DNA of 64,000 nt from Paraburkholderia phenazinium (GCF_900142845.1 NZ_FSRU01000001.1:1054001-1118000), one strand, 5' to 3'; counted from the stretch's first letter, positions 24,134-33,608 are shown. Notes: a model not told the origin generated them from the letters alone. Program-made: numbers and translations.

Positions 24134-24724
24134 ATGCGTCGCCGACAATTCATTCTTTCGGGCAGTGCTGCTCTCGCCGCCAGCGGTTTCGCGCTGGCCG
24201 GCTGCACGACGACTCCGCCGTCCTCCGATACGGGCGCATCGCAAGATGCAGGCAAGCGTCAGACTATCAATGCGGGGGTCGACTCGACACTCTCCCGTCT
24301 CTATGACACCGTCCATGGCTCGCACGAACTCGTCGCCAAGGCGCAGGGCGTGCTGGTGTTCCCCTCGGTCATCTCGGCCGGCTTCTGGGTGGGCGGCCAG
24401 TACGGCCAGGGTGCGCTGCGCGTAGCAGGACACACCTCGGGGTACTACAGCATTGCAGCCGGATCGTTCGGTCTGCAGATCGGTGCGCAATCCAAGGCGA
24501 TTGTGTTCCTGTTCATGACGCAGGACGCGCTCAACAAATTCCGCGAAAGTCAGGGCTGGGCGGCGGGTGGCGATGCAACCGTGGCTGTGCTGAAGGTGGG
24601 CGCGAACGGCGATATCGATACTTCGACCGCGACGAGCCCGGTGCAGGCCTTCGTCATGACCAACGAAGGGCTGATGGCCGGCGTCTCGCTGGAAGGCTCG
24701 AAGATTTCGCGGCTGGTGATCTGA
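24134..24724 (+). CDS. SYLF (Ysc84-like) domain lipoprotein
   Basis: A 196-residue protein. The signal peptide contains RRRQFI (twin-arginine-like) and ends in a lipobox ALAGC (Cys24), so export by Tat or Sec followed by lipidation is likely. Residues about 50-196 are the SYLF lipid-binding domain: ELVAKAQGVLVFPSVISAGF, QYGQGALRV and YYSIAAGSFGLQIGAQSKAI are its characteristic blocks, and EGLMAGVSLEGSKISRL ends the fold. SYLF proteins bind phosphoinositides in eukaryotes; bacterial lipoprotein members in Burkholderia are envelope proteins reported as antigens. A strong terminator follows, so it is likely the last gene of its unit. Confidence 0.92.
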   Translation: MRRRQFILSGSAALAASGFALAGCTTTPPSSDTGASQDAGKRQTINAGVDSTLSRLYDTVHGSHELVAKAQGVLVFPSVISAGFWVGGQYGQGALRVAGHTSGYYSIAAGSFGLQIGAQSKAIVFLFMTQDALNKFRESQGWAAGGDATVAVLKVGANGDIDTSTATSPVQAFVMTNEGLMAGVSLEGSKISRLVI

Positions 24725-24756
24725 CCTCGGCTTAAACAGCCGGGTAGTGTAAGAGC

Positions 24757-24790
24757 GGCAAGACGGTCACGCGGTGACCGTCTTGCCGTT
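24757..24790 (+). terminator. Strong terminator hairpin after the SYLF gene
   Basis: A perfect 14-bp stem GGCAAGACGGTCAC/GTGACCGTCTTGCC (24757-24770, 24774-24787) with a 3-base loop is followed by GTTT. It lies 32 bases after the stop codon. The short T-run makes it weaker than the stem suggests, but the structure is unmistakable. Confidence 0.75.
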
Positions 24791-24866
24791 TGTGCAAGGT
24801 GCGCGGACGTTCAATGCCGGACGTTCAACGCAACACCGGCGACAACGCCCGCGAGCCGGCCGGGTT

Positions 24867-25133
24867 TTATGCCACCCCTTGAGCGTATGCCCCATGCCAG
24901 CCGCCGAGCAGGCGGTTGACGGTTTCCCGCGCGTCGCGAATAGCTTGCGAGAGGGCGTCTTCGGCTTCGCTTGCCGGACGCGATCCGGCGTCAGTGTGCT
25001 CGTAGCGGGCGGTGTAGCGCTCGCCGAGTTGCCGCGTGATCTGACGACGAACCCGCAGGCTGCGACCGTCATCCGCGACGGCCTCGACCTCGATCTGAAA
25101 CCCGCGGTACGTCTCGCTGTGCGCTTGCGCCAT
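24867..25133 (-). CDS. Hypothetical protein downstream of the fru operon
   Basis: An 88-residue soluble protein. It starts at ATG 25133, preceded by AGAGG; an earlier ATG at 25178 lacks a ribosome site. YRGFQIEVEAVADDGRSLRVRR looks like two beta strands, RYTARYEHTDAGSRPASEAE a loop, and ALSQAIRDARETVNRLLGGW an amphipathic helix, a beta-beta-helix layout common in small Burkholderiales DUF proteins that I cannot name. It follows fruA on the same strand with a 49-base gap and might be read through from the PTS operon, though there is no functional hint. Confidence 0.6.
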   Translation of the reverse strand: MAQAHSETYRGFQIEVEAVADDGRSLRVRRQITRQLGERYTARYEHTDAGSRPASEAEDALSQAIRDARETVNRLLGGWHGAYAQGVA

Positions 25134-25182
25134 GGCAATCGTGCCTCTGCGTTCGGTGGAATGAACCAGCGTCAACATCGGC

Positions 25183-26994
25183 TCAAGCCGCCACGGCGCT
25201 CAGCGGACGTTTCAGCAAACCCACCGCCAGCGCAGTGACGACGGTGCCCACCGCGATCGCGACCACATACATGCCGAGATGCGTGACGGCATTCGGAATC
25301 GGCAATACGAAAATGCCGCCGTGGGGCACCTTCAGTTCGACGCCGGCCGCCATCGAAATGGCGCCGGTGATGGCGGAGCCGACCACACAGGCCGGAATGA
25401 TCCGCATCGGGTCGCGGGCCGCGAACGGAATCGCGCCTTCGGTGATGAACGCCATGCCGAGTACGGCCGCCGCATTGCCGGCTTCGCGTTCGTCCAGCAC
25501 GAAGCGGTTGCGGAAGACCCAGGTGGCGAGGGCGATACCGAGCGGCGGCGTCATGCCGGCGGCCATCGCGGCTGCCATCGGCGTGTACACCTGGCTTGCG
25601 ATCAGCCCAGTGCTGAATGCGTACGCTGCTTTGTTGACCGGACCGCCCATGTCGAACGCCATCATTGCGCCGAGCAGAAGGCCGAGCGTCACGGCGCTGC
25701 CGGTTTGCATCGAGCGCAGCCAGTTTTCCAGGCCGTGCAGTGCGGTGGCGACCGGTGTGCCGACCACGTAGATCATCAACAGCCCGACCACCAGCGTCGA
25801 AACCAGCGGAATGATCAGTACCGGCTTGAGTCCTTCGAGGTTGCGGTGCAGCTTCAGCTTGCGACTGATCAGGAGTGCGGTATATCCGGCGAGGAAGCCC
25901 GAGATGATGCCGCCGAGAAAGCCCGCGCCCAGGCTCGCAGCGAGCATGCCGCCCACCATGCCGGGCGTGATGCCGGGCCGGTCGGCGATCGAATAGGCGA
26001 TATAGCCGGACAACACCGGCACGATCAGCGCGAAGGCCGATTTCGCGCCGATCTGGAACAGCGCCCACGCGAGGGTGCCTTTGTGCGCATCGTCGAACGC
26101 GTAAATGCCGCCCAGCGCAAACGAGATGGCAATCAGCAAGCCGCCTGCAACCACGAACGGCAGCATGAAGGACACGCCCGTCATCAGATGCCGGTACGGG
26201 CCGGAGCTTTTGGCCGAGCGTTGCTTCTTGGCGGCGGCGACCTGATCGGCCAGTGCCGCGCCTGCAACGGCCGGCTGATTCGCCGCATTGGACGCGCCGC
26301 TCACGCCGCCTTCGAGCGCCGCATCGGCGATGGCCCGTTCGATCAGTGCGGCGCCTTTGCCGATAGCGCCTTTGGTGCCGGTTTCATAGAGCCGTTTACC
26401 GCGAAAGCGGCTTTTGTCGACTTGCGTATCCGCGGCGATGACCACGAGGTCGGCGGCGGCGATCTGTTCGTCCGTCAGCGTGTTTTGCGCGCCGACGGAG
26501 CCCTGCGTTTCGACATGAATCTCATGGCCGAGCGATTTGGCGCCTTGGGCAAGGCCTTCGGCGGCCATGAACGTGTGGGCGATGCCGGTCGGACACGATG
26601 TGATCGCAACGATTTTCAGCATGCGCGGGGCGGTGGCTGCCGCGGCTTGCGTCGACGCGGAAGCTGCGCTCGCCGTGCTAGAGGAACTCGCGCTCGCCAC
26701 GCGTGCCAGCACGGCATCCGCTTCGCGGATCGCATCGTCGAGCGACACGCGATGAATCGTCTTGCCCGCGAACGCGCTCTCGTCGATCCGCTCGCCGGCG
26801 TCTGCTGCAATCAACACGCTGTGCGCGGAAGCGATCTGCGCGGCGGTGAGCGGATCCTGCACGCCGAGCGCGCTGCGTGTTTCGACGGCCAGGGTGGCGC
26901 CGCGTTTTTGCGCGGCACGGTTGAGCGCTTGTGCGGCGACTGCCGGCGCTGCGCTTTGTTTGGGTGACGACACCAGTCCAATCAGCTTGTCCAT
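25183..26994 (-). CDS. fruA: Fructose-specific PTS EIIB'BC permease
   Basis: A 603-residue permease. Residues 1-105 are a degenerate EIIB' domain without the phosphorylatable Cys. Residues about 125-220 form the functional EIIB domain with [19 protein letters not shown], in which Cys receives phosphate from EIIA, then [20 protein letters not shown]. An Ala-rich linker leads to the EIIC membrane domain from residue about 265 ([19 protein letters not shown]), with about eight to ten helices; [17 protein letters not shown] is near the C-terminus. It imports fructose as fructose 1-phosphate. GAGAG precedes ATG 26994. It is the third gene of the operon, 7 bases after fruK. Confidence 0.97.
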   Translation of the reverse strand: MDKLIGLVSSPKQSAAPAVAAQALNRAAQKRGATLAVETRSALGVQDPLTAAQIASAHSVLIAADAGERIDESAFAGKTIHRVSLDDAIREADAVLARVASASSSSTASAASASTQAAAATAPRMLKIVAITSCPTGIAHTFMAAEGLAQGAKSLGHEIHVETQGSVGAQNTLTDEQIAAADLVVIAADTQVDKSRFRGKRLYETGTKGAIGKGAALIERAIADAALEGGVSGASNAANQPAVAGAALADQVAAAKKQRSAKSSGPYRHLMTGVSFMLPFVVAGGLLIAISFALGGIYAFDDAHKGTLAWALFQIGAKSAFALIVPVLSGYIAYSIADRPGITPGMVGGMLAASLGAGFLGGIISGFLAGYTALLISRKLKLHRNLEGLKPVLIIPLVSTLVVGLLMIYVVGTPVATALHGLENWLRSMQTGSAVTLGLLLGAMMAFDMGGPVNKAAYAFSTGLIASQVYTPMAAAMAAGMTPPLGIALATWVFRNRFVLDEREAGNAAAVLGMAFITEGAIPFAARDPMRIIPACVVGSAITGAISMAAGVELKVPHGGIFVLPIPNAVTHLGMYVVAIAVGTVVTALAVGLLKRPLSAVAA

Positions 26995-27001
26995 GGTTCT
27001 C

Positions 27002-28039
27002 TCAGGTTTGCGCGGCGTGTTGTTGGGTGGCGTGCCGCGTGTTTGCGGCGACGCTGAAGGTGGCGACCTGAACCTGCGCGGCAAGCGCGTCGAGGCTTGG
27101 GCGATCGGGCAGATGAGGACCGACGCGCGCCAGCTTGCCTGCGGCAAAGGCGGTGGCGCGCCGGCCGAGTTCCGGCCATGGGCGTGCTTCGACGAGACTC
27201 GCTATCAACCCTGCCACGAGCGCATCGCCCGCGCCGACGGTGCTGGCGACCGGCACGCGTAACGGCGCGGCGTGCCAGCCTTCATACGCAGGCGCGGCGT
27301 CTGGGGCAGCGGCGTTGGAGGCACGCGTGACGCCCAGCGCTCCGCGCTCGCCGAGCGACACCACGACGTGCGCAATGCCGCGTTCGACCAGTCCGCAGGC
27401 CGCATGGACCAGCGCGTCTTCGTCGACGAACGACAGACCCAGCGCGACTTCCAGTTCGGCCCGGTTCGGCTTGATCAGGTCCGGCAATTCGGCGGCGTCG
27501 GTTGCGGCGAGCGCATCGGCGAGCGGCGCGCCGCTGGTATCGAGTGCGACGCGCGCGCCCACGGCATGCAAAACCCGCGTGACGCTACGATAAAACGACA
27601 CGTCGACGCCCGGCGGCAAGCTGCCCGCCAGCACGAACCAGCGGCCCGGCACGGCCAGCTCGACGATGCGCTGCTGCAGGGCCGCGACATCCTCGGCGCT
27701 TGGCAACGAGGTCGCGAGATTGATGTCGGTCGTCTCATGGCGCGCGGTGTCGACGAGTTTCACATTGATACGCGGCCGTCCGGCGATGCGCACGAAGCGG
27801 TCCACAATCCGCTTCTCTGCAAACATCGCCTCGAACGCCGCGGAATCGTCGCAGCCGAGCAGACCCGTGGCGATGGTTTCGATGCCGTAGTCCGCGAGGC
27901 AGCCGGCGACGTTCACGCCCTTGCCACCCGCATTGAATTCGAGCGACGCCGCGAGGTTGACTTCGCCGAGCACGAGATTCTCGACGCACACGGTCTGATC
28001 GAGCGCCGGATTGGGCGTAACGGTTACGACGGTATTCAT
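27002..28039 (-). CDS. fruK: 1-Phosphofructokinase FruK
   Basis: A 345-residue PfkB/ribokinase-fold kinase that converts fructose 1-phosphate to fructose 1,6-bisphosphate. [12 protein letters not shown] is the family N-terminus, [19 protein letters not shown] is PfkB motif 1 (sugar binding), [15 protein letters not shown] a conserved FruK block, and [20 protein letters not shown] is PfkB motif 2 with the catalytic Asp in GAGD. The C-terminal 30 residues (Ala/Gln/His-rich) exceed the usual length. Its ATG overlaps the stop of the upstream multiphosphoryl-transfer gene (ATGA), which indicates translational coupling; fruA follows 7 bases later. Confidence 0.97.
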   Translation of the reverse strand: MNTVVTVTPNPALDQTVCVENLVLGEVNLAASLEFNAGGKGVNVAGCLADYGIETIATGLLGCDDSAAFEAMFAEKRIVDRFVRIAGRPRINVKLVDTARHETTDINLATSLPSAEDVAALQQRIVELAVPGRWFVLAGSLPPGVDVSFYRSVTRVLHAVGARVALDTSGAPLADALAATDAAELPDLIKPNRAELEVALGLSFVDEDALVHAACGLVERGIAHVVVSLGERGALGVTRASNAAAPDAAPAYEGWHAAPLRVPVASTVGAGDALVAGLIASLVEARPWPELGRRATAFAAGKLARVGPHLPDRPSLDALAAQVQVATFSVAANTRHATQQHAAQT

Positions 28040-30543
28040 GCGGCGGCCTTGATTTCGGCGTTGTCCAGCGCGCGCACGGCATCGACGTCTTCGCAATCGA
28101 GCGCGCGTCGCGCGAGCGCCTGCAGCGCATCGAGACGCGAGCCGCGCAGCCGTGTCTTCACGGCGGGAATATCGCGCGAGCTCATCGACAATTCGTCGAC
28201 GCCGAGGCCTGCGAGGATCGACGCACCCAGCGGATCGCCCGCGAGGCCGCCGCATACGCCGACCCACTTGCGATGCTTGCGGGCGCCATCGACGGTCTGC
28301 TTGATCATCCGCAGCACGGCCGGGTGCAGGCTCTCCGCCATGCGCGCCAGCTCGGGATGCTCGCGGTCCACCGCCAGCACGTATTGCGTCAGGTCGTTGG
28401 TGCCGATCGAGAAGAAATCGACCAGCGCCGCGAAGTGATCGGCAAACGCGGCGGCCGATGGCGTTTCGACCATGATGCCGAGCGGTACCTTGGGCGCGTC
28501 GAGTTCGGCGCGTACGGTTTCCGCGAGGGCGATGGCCTGGCGCGCTTCGTCGAGCGTCGAGACCATCGGGAACATGATCCACAGCGGGCCTTCTTTCGCC
28601 GCGCGATACAACGCGCGCAATTGCGGCACGAACAGGTCGGGGCGGCGCAGGCACAGACGCACGCCGCGTACGCCGAGGAACGGATTCGATTCGTGCGGCA
28701 GGTTCAGATACGGCACCTGCTTGTCGCCGCCAATGTCGAGCGTGCGGATGATCAACTGGCGCCCGCCGCTGGCTTCGATCATGCGCCGGTAGGTGTCGTA
28801 TTGTTCATCCTCGCTCGGCGCGTCGTGACGTTCGAGAAACAGGAACTCGGTGCGCATCAACCCAACGCCGTCCGCGCCGTTGGCGAGCGCGTCGCGCACC
28901 TGCTCCGGACGGGTGATGTTGGCGCCGATCTCGAGGACGTGGCCGTCGAGCGTCACGGCCGGCAGCGCGCGATTGGCGGCGGCACGTTCGGCCTGCTCAA
29001 GCAGGTGCAGTTGCGTTTGACGGGCACGTTCGCGGTCCTGCGCCGACACGCCGACATAGAGGCGCCCCGAGGTGCCGTCGAGCACCGCTTCGCTGCCGTC
29101 GGCAATCTTCAGCAACGACGCGCCGCACGCCACCGCGGCGGGCACGCCGAGCGTGCGCGCGAGGATCGCGGTATGCGAGGTCGGGCCGCCGGACACCGTA
29201 CAAAAGCCGAGTGTCACGGCCGGGTCGAGCATCGCGGTGTCGGAGGGCGTCAGGTCTTCGGCGATCAGAATCGCGGGCGTGTCGAGACGCATAGGTGTGG
29301 CGACGTTTTCGCCGAGGTGTTTCAGCACGCGCCGCGCGACGTCGCGCAAATCGGTGGCGCGCGCGGCGAGCAGCGGATCGGGCAAGGCGGCGAGGCGCGC
29401 CGCCTGTTGCTCGGCGGCCTGATGCCACGCCCAGGCCACGCCGTGACCATCCAGCAGCAGACGTGCCGCGTGCTCCAGCAATGCGCTGTCGTTCAGCAAC
29501 TCACGATGCGCGGCGAAGATTTCGCCCTCGGCTGCACCGAGGCGAGCGGCCGTGTCGCGGGTCAGGGCTTCCAGTTCGTTAGCGGTGCTATGGAGTGCGG
29601 CATCGAGCTGATGGGTGGCGTCGACGGTATTGCCGGGGCGGTCCTCGATCTCCAGTTGCGCGGCCCGCAGCACGCGCACGGTGCCAATCGAAAAACCGGG
29701 ACCGGCGCTGACACCTTCGAATACGTCGGCGGGATCCAGCGGCGTCCACAACACCGGTTGCGCCTTCTGACGGCGAGCACGGGCCGCGGCGGCGCGCTCG
29801 TGTTCCTCGGCCGAGAGCGCCTCGATGGTCCGCTTCAAGGCCACGAGTGCATCGCCGGCATCGACGCCTTGCGCGGACAGCACGAGCTGCGCATTCGCGC
29901 TCGCACCCAGTTGCAGCAGGCTGACGAGGTTCTTCGGATCGGCGGCGGTGTCGCCGTGACGCACCCGCAAGGCCGCCTGATAGCGTTTCGCGGTGGCGAC
30001 CCATGCGCTCGCAGGCCGCGCGTGCAGACCGTGCGGATAGTCCAGCACGAGTTCGACGCGCTGTTCGAAGTCGGCCGGGGTGCTGTCGACGACGCTCGGA
30101 CCTGTATGGGCAACCGCACCGTTCAGGGCGTCGACGAGAATCTGCGGATCGCGCGCTTCGACCAGCGTGCGCAATTGTTGCGGATCGCCGATCAGGCGCG
30201 TCAGACGCTGCAGCAGCGTGATGTGCTCATCGGACTGCGCGGCGATCGCCACCACCAGGTGAGCCCGTTCGCCGTCGTGCCATTCGACGCCCTCGGGCAA
30301 TTGCAGCACCGCTACGCCCGTGCGGCGGATCAGGTGGCGGTCTTCCTGCAAGCCATGCGGAATGGCGACGCCGTTGCCGAGATAAGTGTTCGAGACCTGC
30401 TCGCGACCCTGCAGGCTCTCGAGATAGCCGGGCTCGATGAAACCCGCTGCAGCCAGCAACTCGCTGGCCTGGACGATCGCGTCCTGTTTCGAGGCGGCAC
30501 GGGCGTTGAGTCGGACCAACTCTGCGGTAAGCAGCGACGGCAT
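28036..30543 (-). CDS. fruB: PTS fused EIIA(Fru)-HPr-EI multiphosphoryl transfer protein
   Basis: An 835-residue cytosolic PTS protein with three modules. Residues about 1-145: EIIA of the fructose type, active His in NGVAIPHGLQ. Residues about 160-250: HPr, active His in DYPHGLHARPASAW (His-15 equivalent). Residues about 275-835: enzyme I, with swivelling-domain active His in SGGPTSHTAILAR and the PEP-binding barrel blocks GLMRTEFLFLERH, FLGVRGVRLCL and FFSIGTNDLTQYVL. It carries phosphate from PEP all the way to FruA, so the fructose system does not depend on other general PTS proteins. AGGAGA precedes ATG 30543; a FruR-type operator lies 38 bases upstream of the start. Confidence 0.97.
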   Translation of the reverse strand: MPSLLTAELVRLNARAASKQDAIVQASELLAAAGFIEPGYLESLQGREQVSNTYLGNGVAIPHGLQEDRHLIRRTGVAVLQLPEGVEWHDGERAHLVVAIAAQSDEHITLLQRLTRLIGDPQQLRTLVEARDPQILVDALNGAVAHTGPSVVDSTPADFEQRVELVLDYPHGLHARPASAWVATAKRYQAALRVRHGDTAADPKNLVSLLQLGASANAQLVLSAQGVDAGDALVALKRTIEALSAEEHERAAAARARRQKAQPVLWTPLDPADVFEGVSAGPGFSIGTVRVLRAAQLEIEDRPGNTVDATHQLDAALHSTANELEALTRDTAARLGAAEGEIFAAHRELLNDSALLEHAARLLLDGHGVAWAWHQAAEQQAARLAALPDPLLAARATDLRDVARRVLKHLGENVATPMRLDTPAILIAEDLTPSDTAMLDPAVTLGFCTVSGGPTSHTAILARTLGVPAAVACGASLLKIADGSEAVLDGTSGRLYVGVSAQDRERARQTQLHLLEQAERAAANRALPAVTLDGHVLEIGANITRPEQVRDALANGADGVGLMRTEFLFLERHDAPSEDEQYDTYRRMIEASGGRQLIIRTLDIGGDKQVPYLNLPHESNPFLGVRGVRLCLRRPDLFVPQLRALYRAAKEGPLWIMFPMVSTLDEARQAIALAETVRAELDAPKVPLGIMVETPSAAAFADHFAALVDFFSIGTNDLTQYVLAVDREHPELARMAESLHPAVLRMIKQTVDGARKHRKWVGVCGGLAGDPLGASILAGLGVDELSMSSRDIPAVKTRLRGSRLDALQALARRALDCEDVDAVRALDNAEIKAAA

Positions 30544-30580
30544 CGCGTCTCCTGGATAGGATCGTTAAAGTGAGCGTATT

Positions 30581-30594
30581 GGAATCGATACCAC
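30581..30594. promoter_or_regulatory. FruR operator, fru operon side
   Basis: GGAATCGATACCAC, a near-palindrome (GGWATCGATWCC) of the LacI/FruR type. It lies 38 bases before the start of the PTS gene on the minus strand, overlapping the expected promoter, and is identical to the second copy at 30751. Confidence 0.8.
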
Positions 30595-30750
30595 ATTGAG
30601 AGTCAAGCGCTCCCGTGGTCTGCGGAAATTCGCTGAGATTCGCGCAAAGCCAGCTAGAATGGTCGGAGAAGGCCGTGTGCCAAGTGTTCGGCGCTGGGCG
30701 GCCGCCGGACGGGTGCAGAGAGAATCCAGGGAAAATACCGATCAGCTTAA

Positions 30751-30764
30751 GGAATCGATACCAC
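30751..30764. promoter_or_regulatory. FruR operator, fruR side
   Basis: The second identical copy of GGAATCGATACCAC, in the same orientation, ending 4 bases before the fruR ATG. A repressor here would block initiation or elongation and also the ribosome site, implying strong autoregulation. The centres of the two copies are 170 bp apart. Confidence 0.8.
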
Positions 30765-30768
30765 TTTC

Positions 30769-31788
30769 ATGAATCTACGAATCAAGGATGTTGCGGAAGC
30801 GGCAGGGGTGTCGGTCACCACGGTTTCGCGCGTGCTGTCGAATAACGGCCCGGTGCGCGACACGGTCCGGCAACGCGTGCTGAGTGCGATCGAGCAGTTG
30901 GGCTACCGGCCCAATGCCGCCGCGCGCCGTTTGCGCTCGGGCGACACCGCGACCATTGGCCTGATCGTCTCGGACGTGCGCAATCCCTTCTTTACGGAGG
31001 TCAGCCGCGCCGTGGAGGACGCCGCGTATCAGCAGGGCCTGCGCGTGATCCTGTGCAACACGGACGAGAACCCCGAGAAAGAAGCGATGTACCTGCGGCT
31101 GATGGAAGAGGAGCGCGTGACCGGCGTGATCTATTCGCCGACGCATGACGCCGCGCAGCGTTTCAAGGCGCAGCACTACGATTTCCCGGTGGTGATGATC
31201 GACCGGCCGGGGCCGGCGGGCAGCGCGGATGCGGTGGTGCTGGATAACCGCGATGCGTCGGCGCGTCTGGTCGAGCATCTGGTGGAGCAGGGCTACCGGC
31301 GCATTGCCGGCCTGTTCGGCAATGCCAGCACGACTGGCCGCGAACGTCACGAAGGTTTGATGGATGCGCTGCGCCGTCATGGTCTGCCGGCGCAGGCCGA
31401 GTTTGTCGATCCGAATCCCGACAGCGCCTTCGTGCATGTCGGTGTGTGGCTGGCCGGCGAGCGCGAAACGCGTCCCGATGCGATTGTCGCGAGCAATGGC
31501 TTGCTGCTGCTCGGCGCGTATCGCGCCATGCACGCGTGGCGTGCGCGCAGCGCCACGTCGACCGATGACGTGGCGCTGGCCGGTTTCGACAACGATGCGT
31601 GGACCGACCTCGTGTCGCCGGGCGTCACGGTGATTGCACAGCCCGTGTACGAGATCGGCAAGAACGCCATGCAGTTGCTGACCCAGCGGCTGGCCGATCC
31701 GTCCATGTCGACCCGCACGCTGGTATTGCCGGGCGAACTGGTGATCCGCGGTTCGACCGAGCGGCGGGTGCTGCCCGTAGGCGACTAG
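30769..31788 (+). CDS. fruR: LacI-family fructose repressor FruR (Cra-like)
   Basis: A 339-residue repressor. Residues 3-25 are the LacI helix-turn-helix IKDVAEAAGVSVTTVSRVLS, followed by the hinge helix PNAAARRLRSGDT. The rest is the periplasmic-binding-like effector domain: TIGLIVSDVRNPFFTEVSRA, VVMIDRPGPAGSADAVVLDN and VALAGFDNDAWTDLVSPGVT. It is divergent from the fructose PTS operon, with two identical operators between them. By analogy with FruR/Cra, fructose 1-phosphate is the likely inducer (inference). No clear Shine-Dalgarno precedes the ATG, because the operator occupies that position. Confidence 0.95.
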   Translation: MNLRIKDVAEAAGVSVTTVSRVLSNNGPVRDTVRQRVLSAIEQLGYRPNAAARRLRSGDTATIGLIVSDVRNPFFTEVSRAVEDAAYQQGLRVILCNTDENPEKEAMYLRLMEEERVTGVIYSPTHDAAQRFKAQHYDFPVVMIDRPGPAGSADAVVLDNRDASARLVEHLVEQGYRRIAGLFGNASTTGRERHEGLMDALRRHGLPAQAEFVDPNPDSAFVHVGVWLAGERETRPDAIVASNGLLLLGAYRAMHAWRARSATSTDDVALAGFDNDAWTDLVSPGVTVIAQPVYEIGKNAMQLLTQRLADPSMSTRTLVLPGELVIRGSTERRVLPVGD

Positions 31789-31900
31789 TTACTGCACCGT
31801 CGGAGGGAGCGGCGGCTCTGGCAGGTGTCAGCGCGCCGATCGAGAGCAGGCTGCCGAACATGAGCGCGGCGGCCAGACACTTTTTGAGCAGGGTACTCAT
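31625..31900 (-). pseudogene. Signal-peptide reading frame running antisense into fruR, probable gene remnant
   Basis: ATG 31900 is preceded by GAGGA at good spacing and opens a clear Sec signal peptide (LLKKCLAAALMFGSLLSIGA, cleavage after PARA, residue about 29). After only about ten more residues the frame continues antisense through the 3' end of fruR as Arg/Ser/Ala-rich sequence of no family character, ending at residue 91. This suggests the 5' end of a small exported-protein gene whose original coding part was lost, or a very short secreted peptide. I recognise no family. Confidence 0.35.
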
Positions 31901-32126
31901 AATATGGGTCCTCGTAGGGACGTGGGTCAGAACGGGGTGAAGGATGCGCGGAGCGGTCAATCCGCTGTATCGGTCAAAAAATGACCGGGGCCGGGTGACG
32001 GCGCGTGCATCTTCGCTTTGCGGCGGCGTCCCACGAGGTGCCGTGACGTCTCGTCACAATGAGCGGCGCTGGTCGGCGCCGTCGAAGCGGCGAACCTCCG
32101 GACAGAACTCAAACAGGTCGACATCT

Positions 32127-33608
32127 ATGGCAGACGCTTCAACCATCCGTGCACTCGACGCCGTCAAGGCGCTGGCGTTCATCGGCGACCTCAGCATGGG
32201 CCAGCCGACGGATCATTCGCTGCGCACCAGTTGGCTGGCCGCGCGGCTCGCTGCCGAGGCCGGCCACGACGACGCGCAATGCTGCGTCGTGCAGGAGGTG
32301 TCGCTATTGCGCTGGTCGGGCTGCACGGCGAACGCGGCGGGTTTTTCGGAGTGGCTCGGCGACGATATCGGCGGCCGCGAAGCGATGCTCGCCATGCGGC
32401 CCGGCTGGGGCGGCGAGGCTGACGTCGAAGGACGCATGGAGGCGACGATCCAGCCGCTCGCGCAGATTCACTGCGAGGTGTCGGGGGAAATCGCCCGCAT
32501 GCTCGGTCTTGAGGAGATGACGCAGACGGCGTTGCGCCACATCTTCGAAGCCTGGGACGGCGGCGGCTTTCCCGAACGGCTCGATGGCGCACGGGTGCCG
32601 CAAGCGGTGTTTCTGGTCGCGCTCGCGAGCGACCTGGAGATTCTCAGCCGTGTCTACGGGCTGGAGGGCGCGCAAACATTGATTGCGCAAAAGGCCGGCC
32701 GCCAATACCCGGCGGCGCTGTCGCGGATAGCCTGTGAACGCGCGGCTGGCTGGCTCGCCGAACTCGACCAGCAAAGCGCCGCAAACCGCGACGCGACGCT
32801 CGATGCGCTGCCCATGCAGCAATCCACCGCGCCTGAAATCGTCGCTGACGTGATCGATCTGAAACTACCGTGGATGGCCGGTTACTCGCGGCGCGTGGCC
32901 GAAGCCGCGGCGGGCTGCGGGACACGCCTCGGCTTCGACGCGGAGCTGCGTCAACGGACCTATCTGGCCGGCCTGATTCACGGCATGGGACGTATGGCGG
33001 TGTCGAATGCGATCTGGAACACGCCGGGACGCCTGTCGCCCGCTGCGTGGGAGAAGGTGCGGCTGGTGCCGTATTGGACCGCGCGCGCCGGCAAGCAGAT
33101 CGGGGCGCTCGCGCGGGAAACGGAGATTGCCTCGCAGGCCTACGAACGGCTCGACGGCTCCGGTTATTTTCGCGGCGCGGCGGGTGGTGCGATCGGAGCG
33201 GAAGCGCGCGTGCTGGCTGCGGCGGCGTGCTGGGTGGCGCTGCGCTCGCCGCGTCCGTGGCGCGCCGCGCTCTCCACCGACGAGGCTGCTGCCGTGCTCG
33301 GCGAAGAAGTGCGCGCGGTACGCCTCGACGCCGGCTCGGTGGATGCTTTGTTGTCCTTCGAGACAGACGGTCACGAGCCGGCGGCCGATCGAAACCGGCC
33401 GGCCGCGGCCCGTGCCTCGCTGCTCTCGCCGCGCGAAGCGGAAGTGCTCAAGCACATCAGCCTCGGCGCGAGCAACAAGGAAGTGGCCCGCACCCTGCAG
33501 ATGAGTCCGAGCACGGTACGCACGCATGTGGAAAGCGTGTTCCGCAAGCTCGAATGCTCAACCCGGGCCGCCGCTACCTTGAAGGCGTCGACGCTCGGGT
33601 TGATCTGA
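32127..33608 (+). CDS. Tandem degenerate HD-GYP domains fused to a LuxR-type helix-turn-helix
   Basis: A 493-residue protein with three parts. Residues about 15-180: a first HD-type module, GDLSMGQPTDHSLRTSWLAA and FEAWDGGGFPERLDG. Residues about 240-400: a second module with AGLIHGMGRMAVSN in place of HDxGK, and AYERLDGSGYFRG in place of HHERxDGxGYP. Residues about 425-493: LuxR/GerE helix-turn-helix (LLSPREAEVLKHISLGASNK, then ARTLQMSPSTVRTHVESVFR). The catalytic HD and GYP residues are largely replaced, so c-di-GMP hydrolysis is unlikely; ligand-controlled transcription regulation is a better guess. ATG 32127 was chosen because homology-like sequence starts there. No close partner gene. 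Confidence 0.85.
   Translation: MADASTIRALDAVKALAFIGDLSMGQPTDHSLRTSWLAARLAAEAGHDDAQCCVVQEVSLLRWSGCTANAAGFSEWLGDDIGGREAMLAMRPGWGGEADVEGRMEATIQPLAQIHCEVSGEIARMLGLEEMTQTALRHIFEAWDGGGFPERLDGARVPQAVFLVALASDLEILSRVYGLEGAQTLIAQKAGRQYPAALSRIACERAAGWLAELDQQSAANRDATLDALPMQQSTAPEIVADVIDLKLPWMAGYSRRVAEAAAGCGTRLGFDAELRQRTYLAGLIHGMGRMAVSNAIWNTPGRLSPAAWEKVRLVPYWTARAGKQIGALARETEIASQAYERLDGSGYFRGAAGGAIGAEARVLAAAACWVALRSPRPWRAALSTDEAAAVLGEEVRAVRLDAGSVDALLSFETDGHEPAADRNRPAAARASLLSPREAEVLKHISLGASNKEVARTLQMSPSTVRTHVESVFRKLECSTRAAATLKASTLGLI

Noticed and set aside
25279..26967. A 562-codon open frame on the plus strand opposite fruA
   Set aside because: It lies entirely antisense to a well-conserved PTS gene; long antisense frames are expected in high-GC DNA with this codon bias. 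The translation is rich in Arg, Gly and His and has no domain.
28273..30573. A 766-codon open frame on the plus strand opposite the EIIA-HPr-EI gene
   Set aside because: Antisense shadow of a gene with recognisable active-site motifs; Arg/Gln/Gly-rich composition without any family features.
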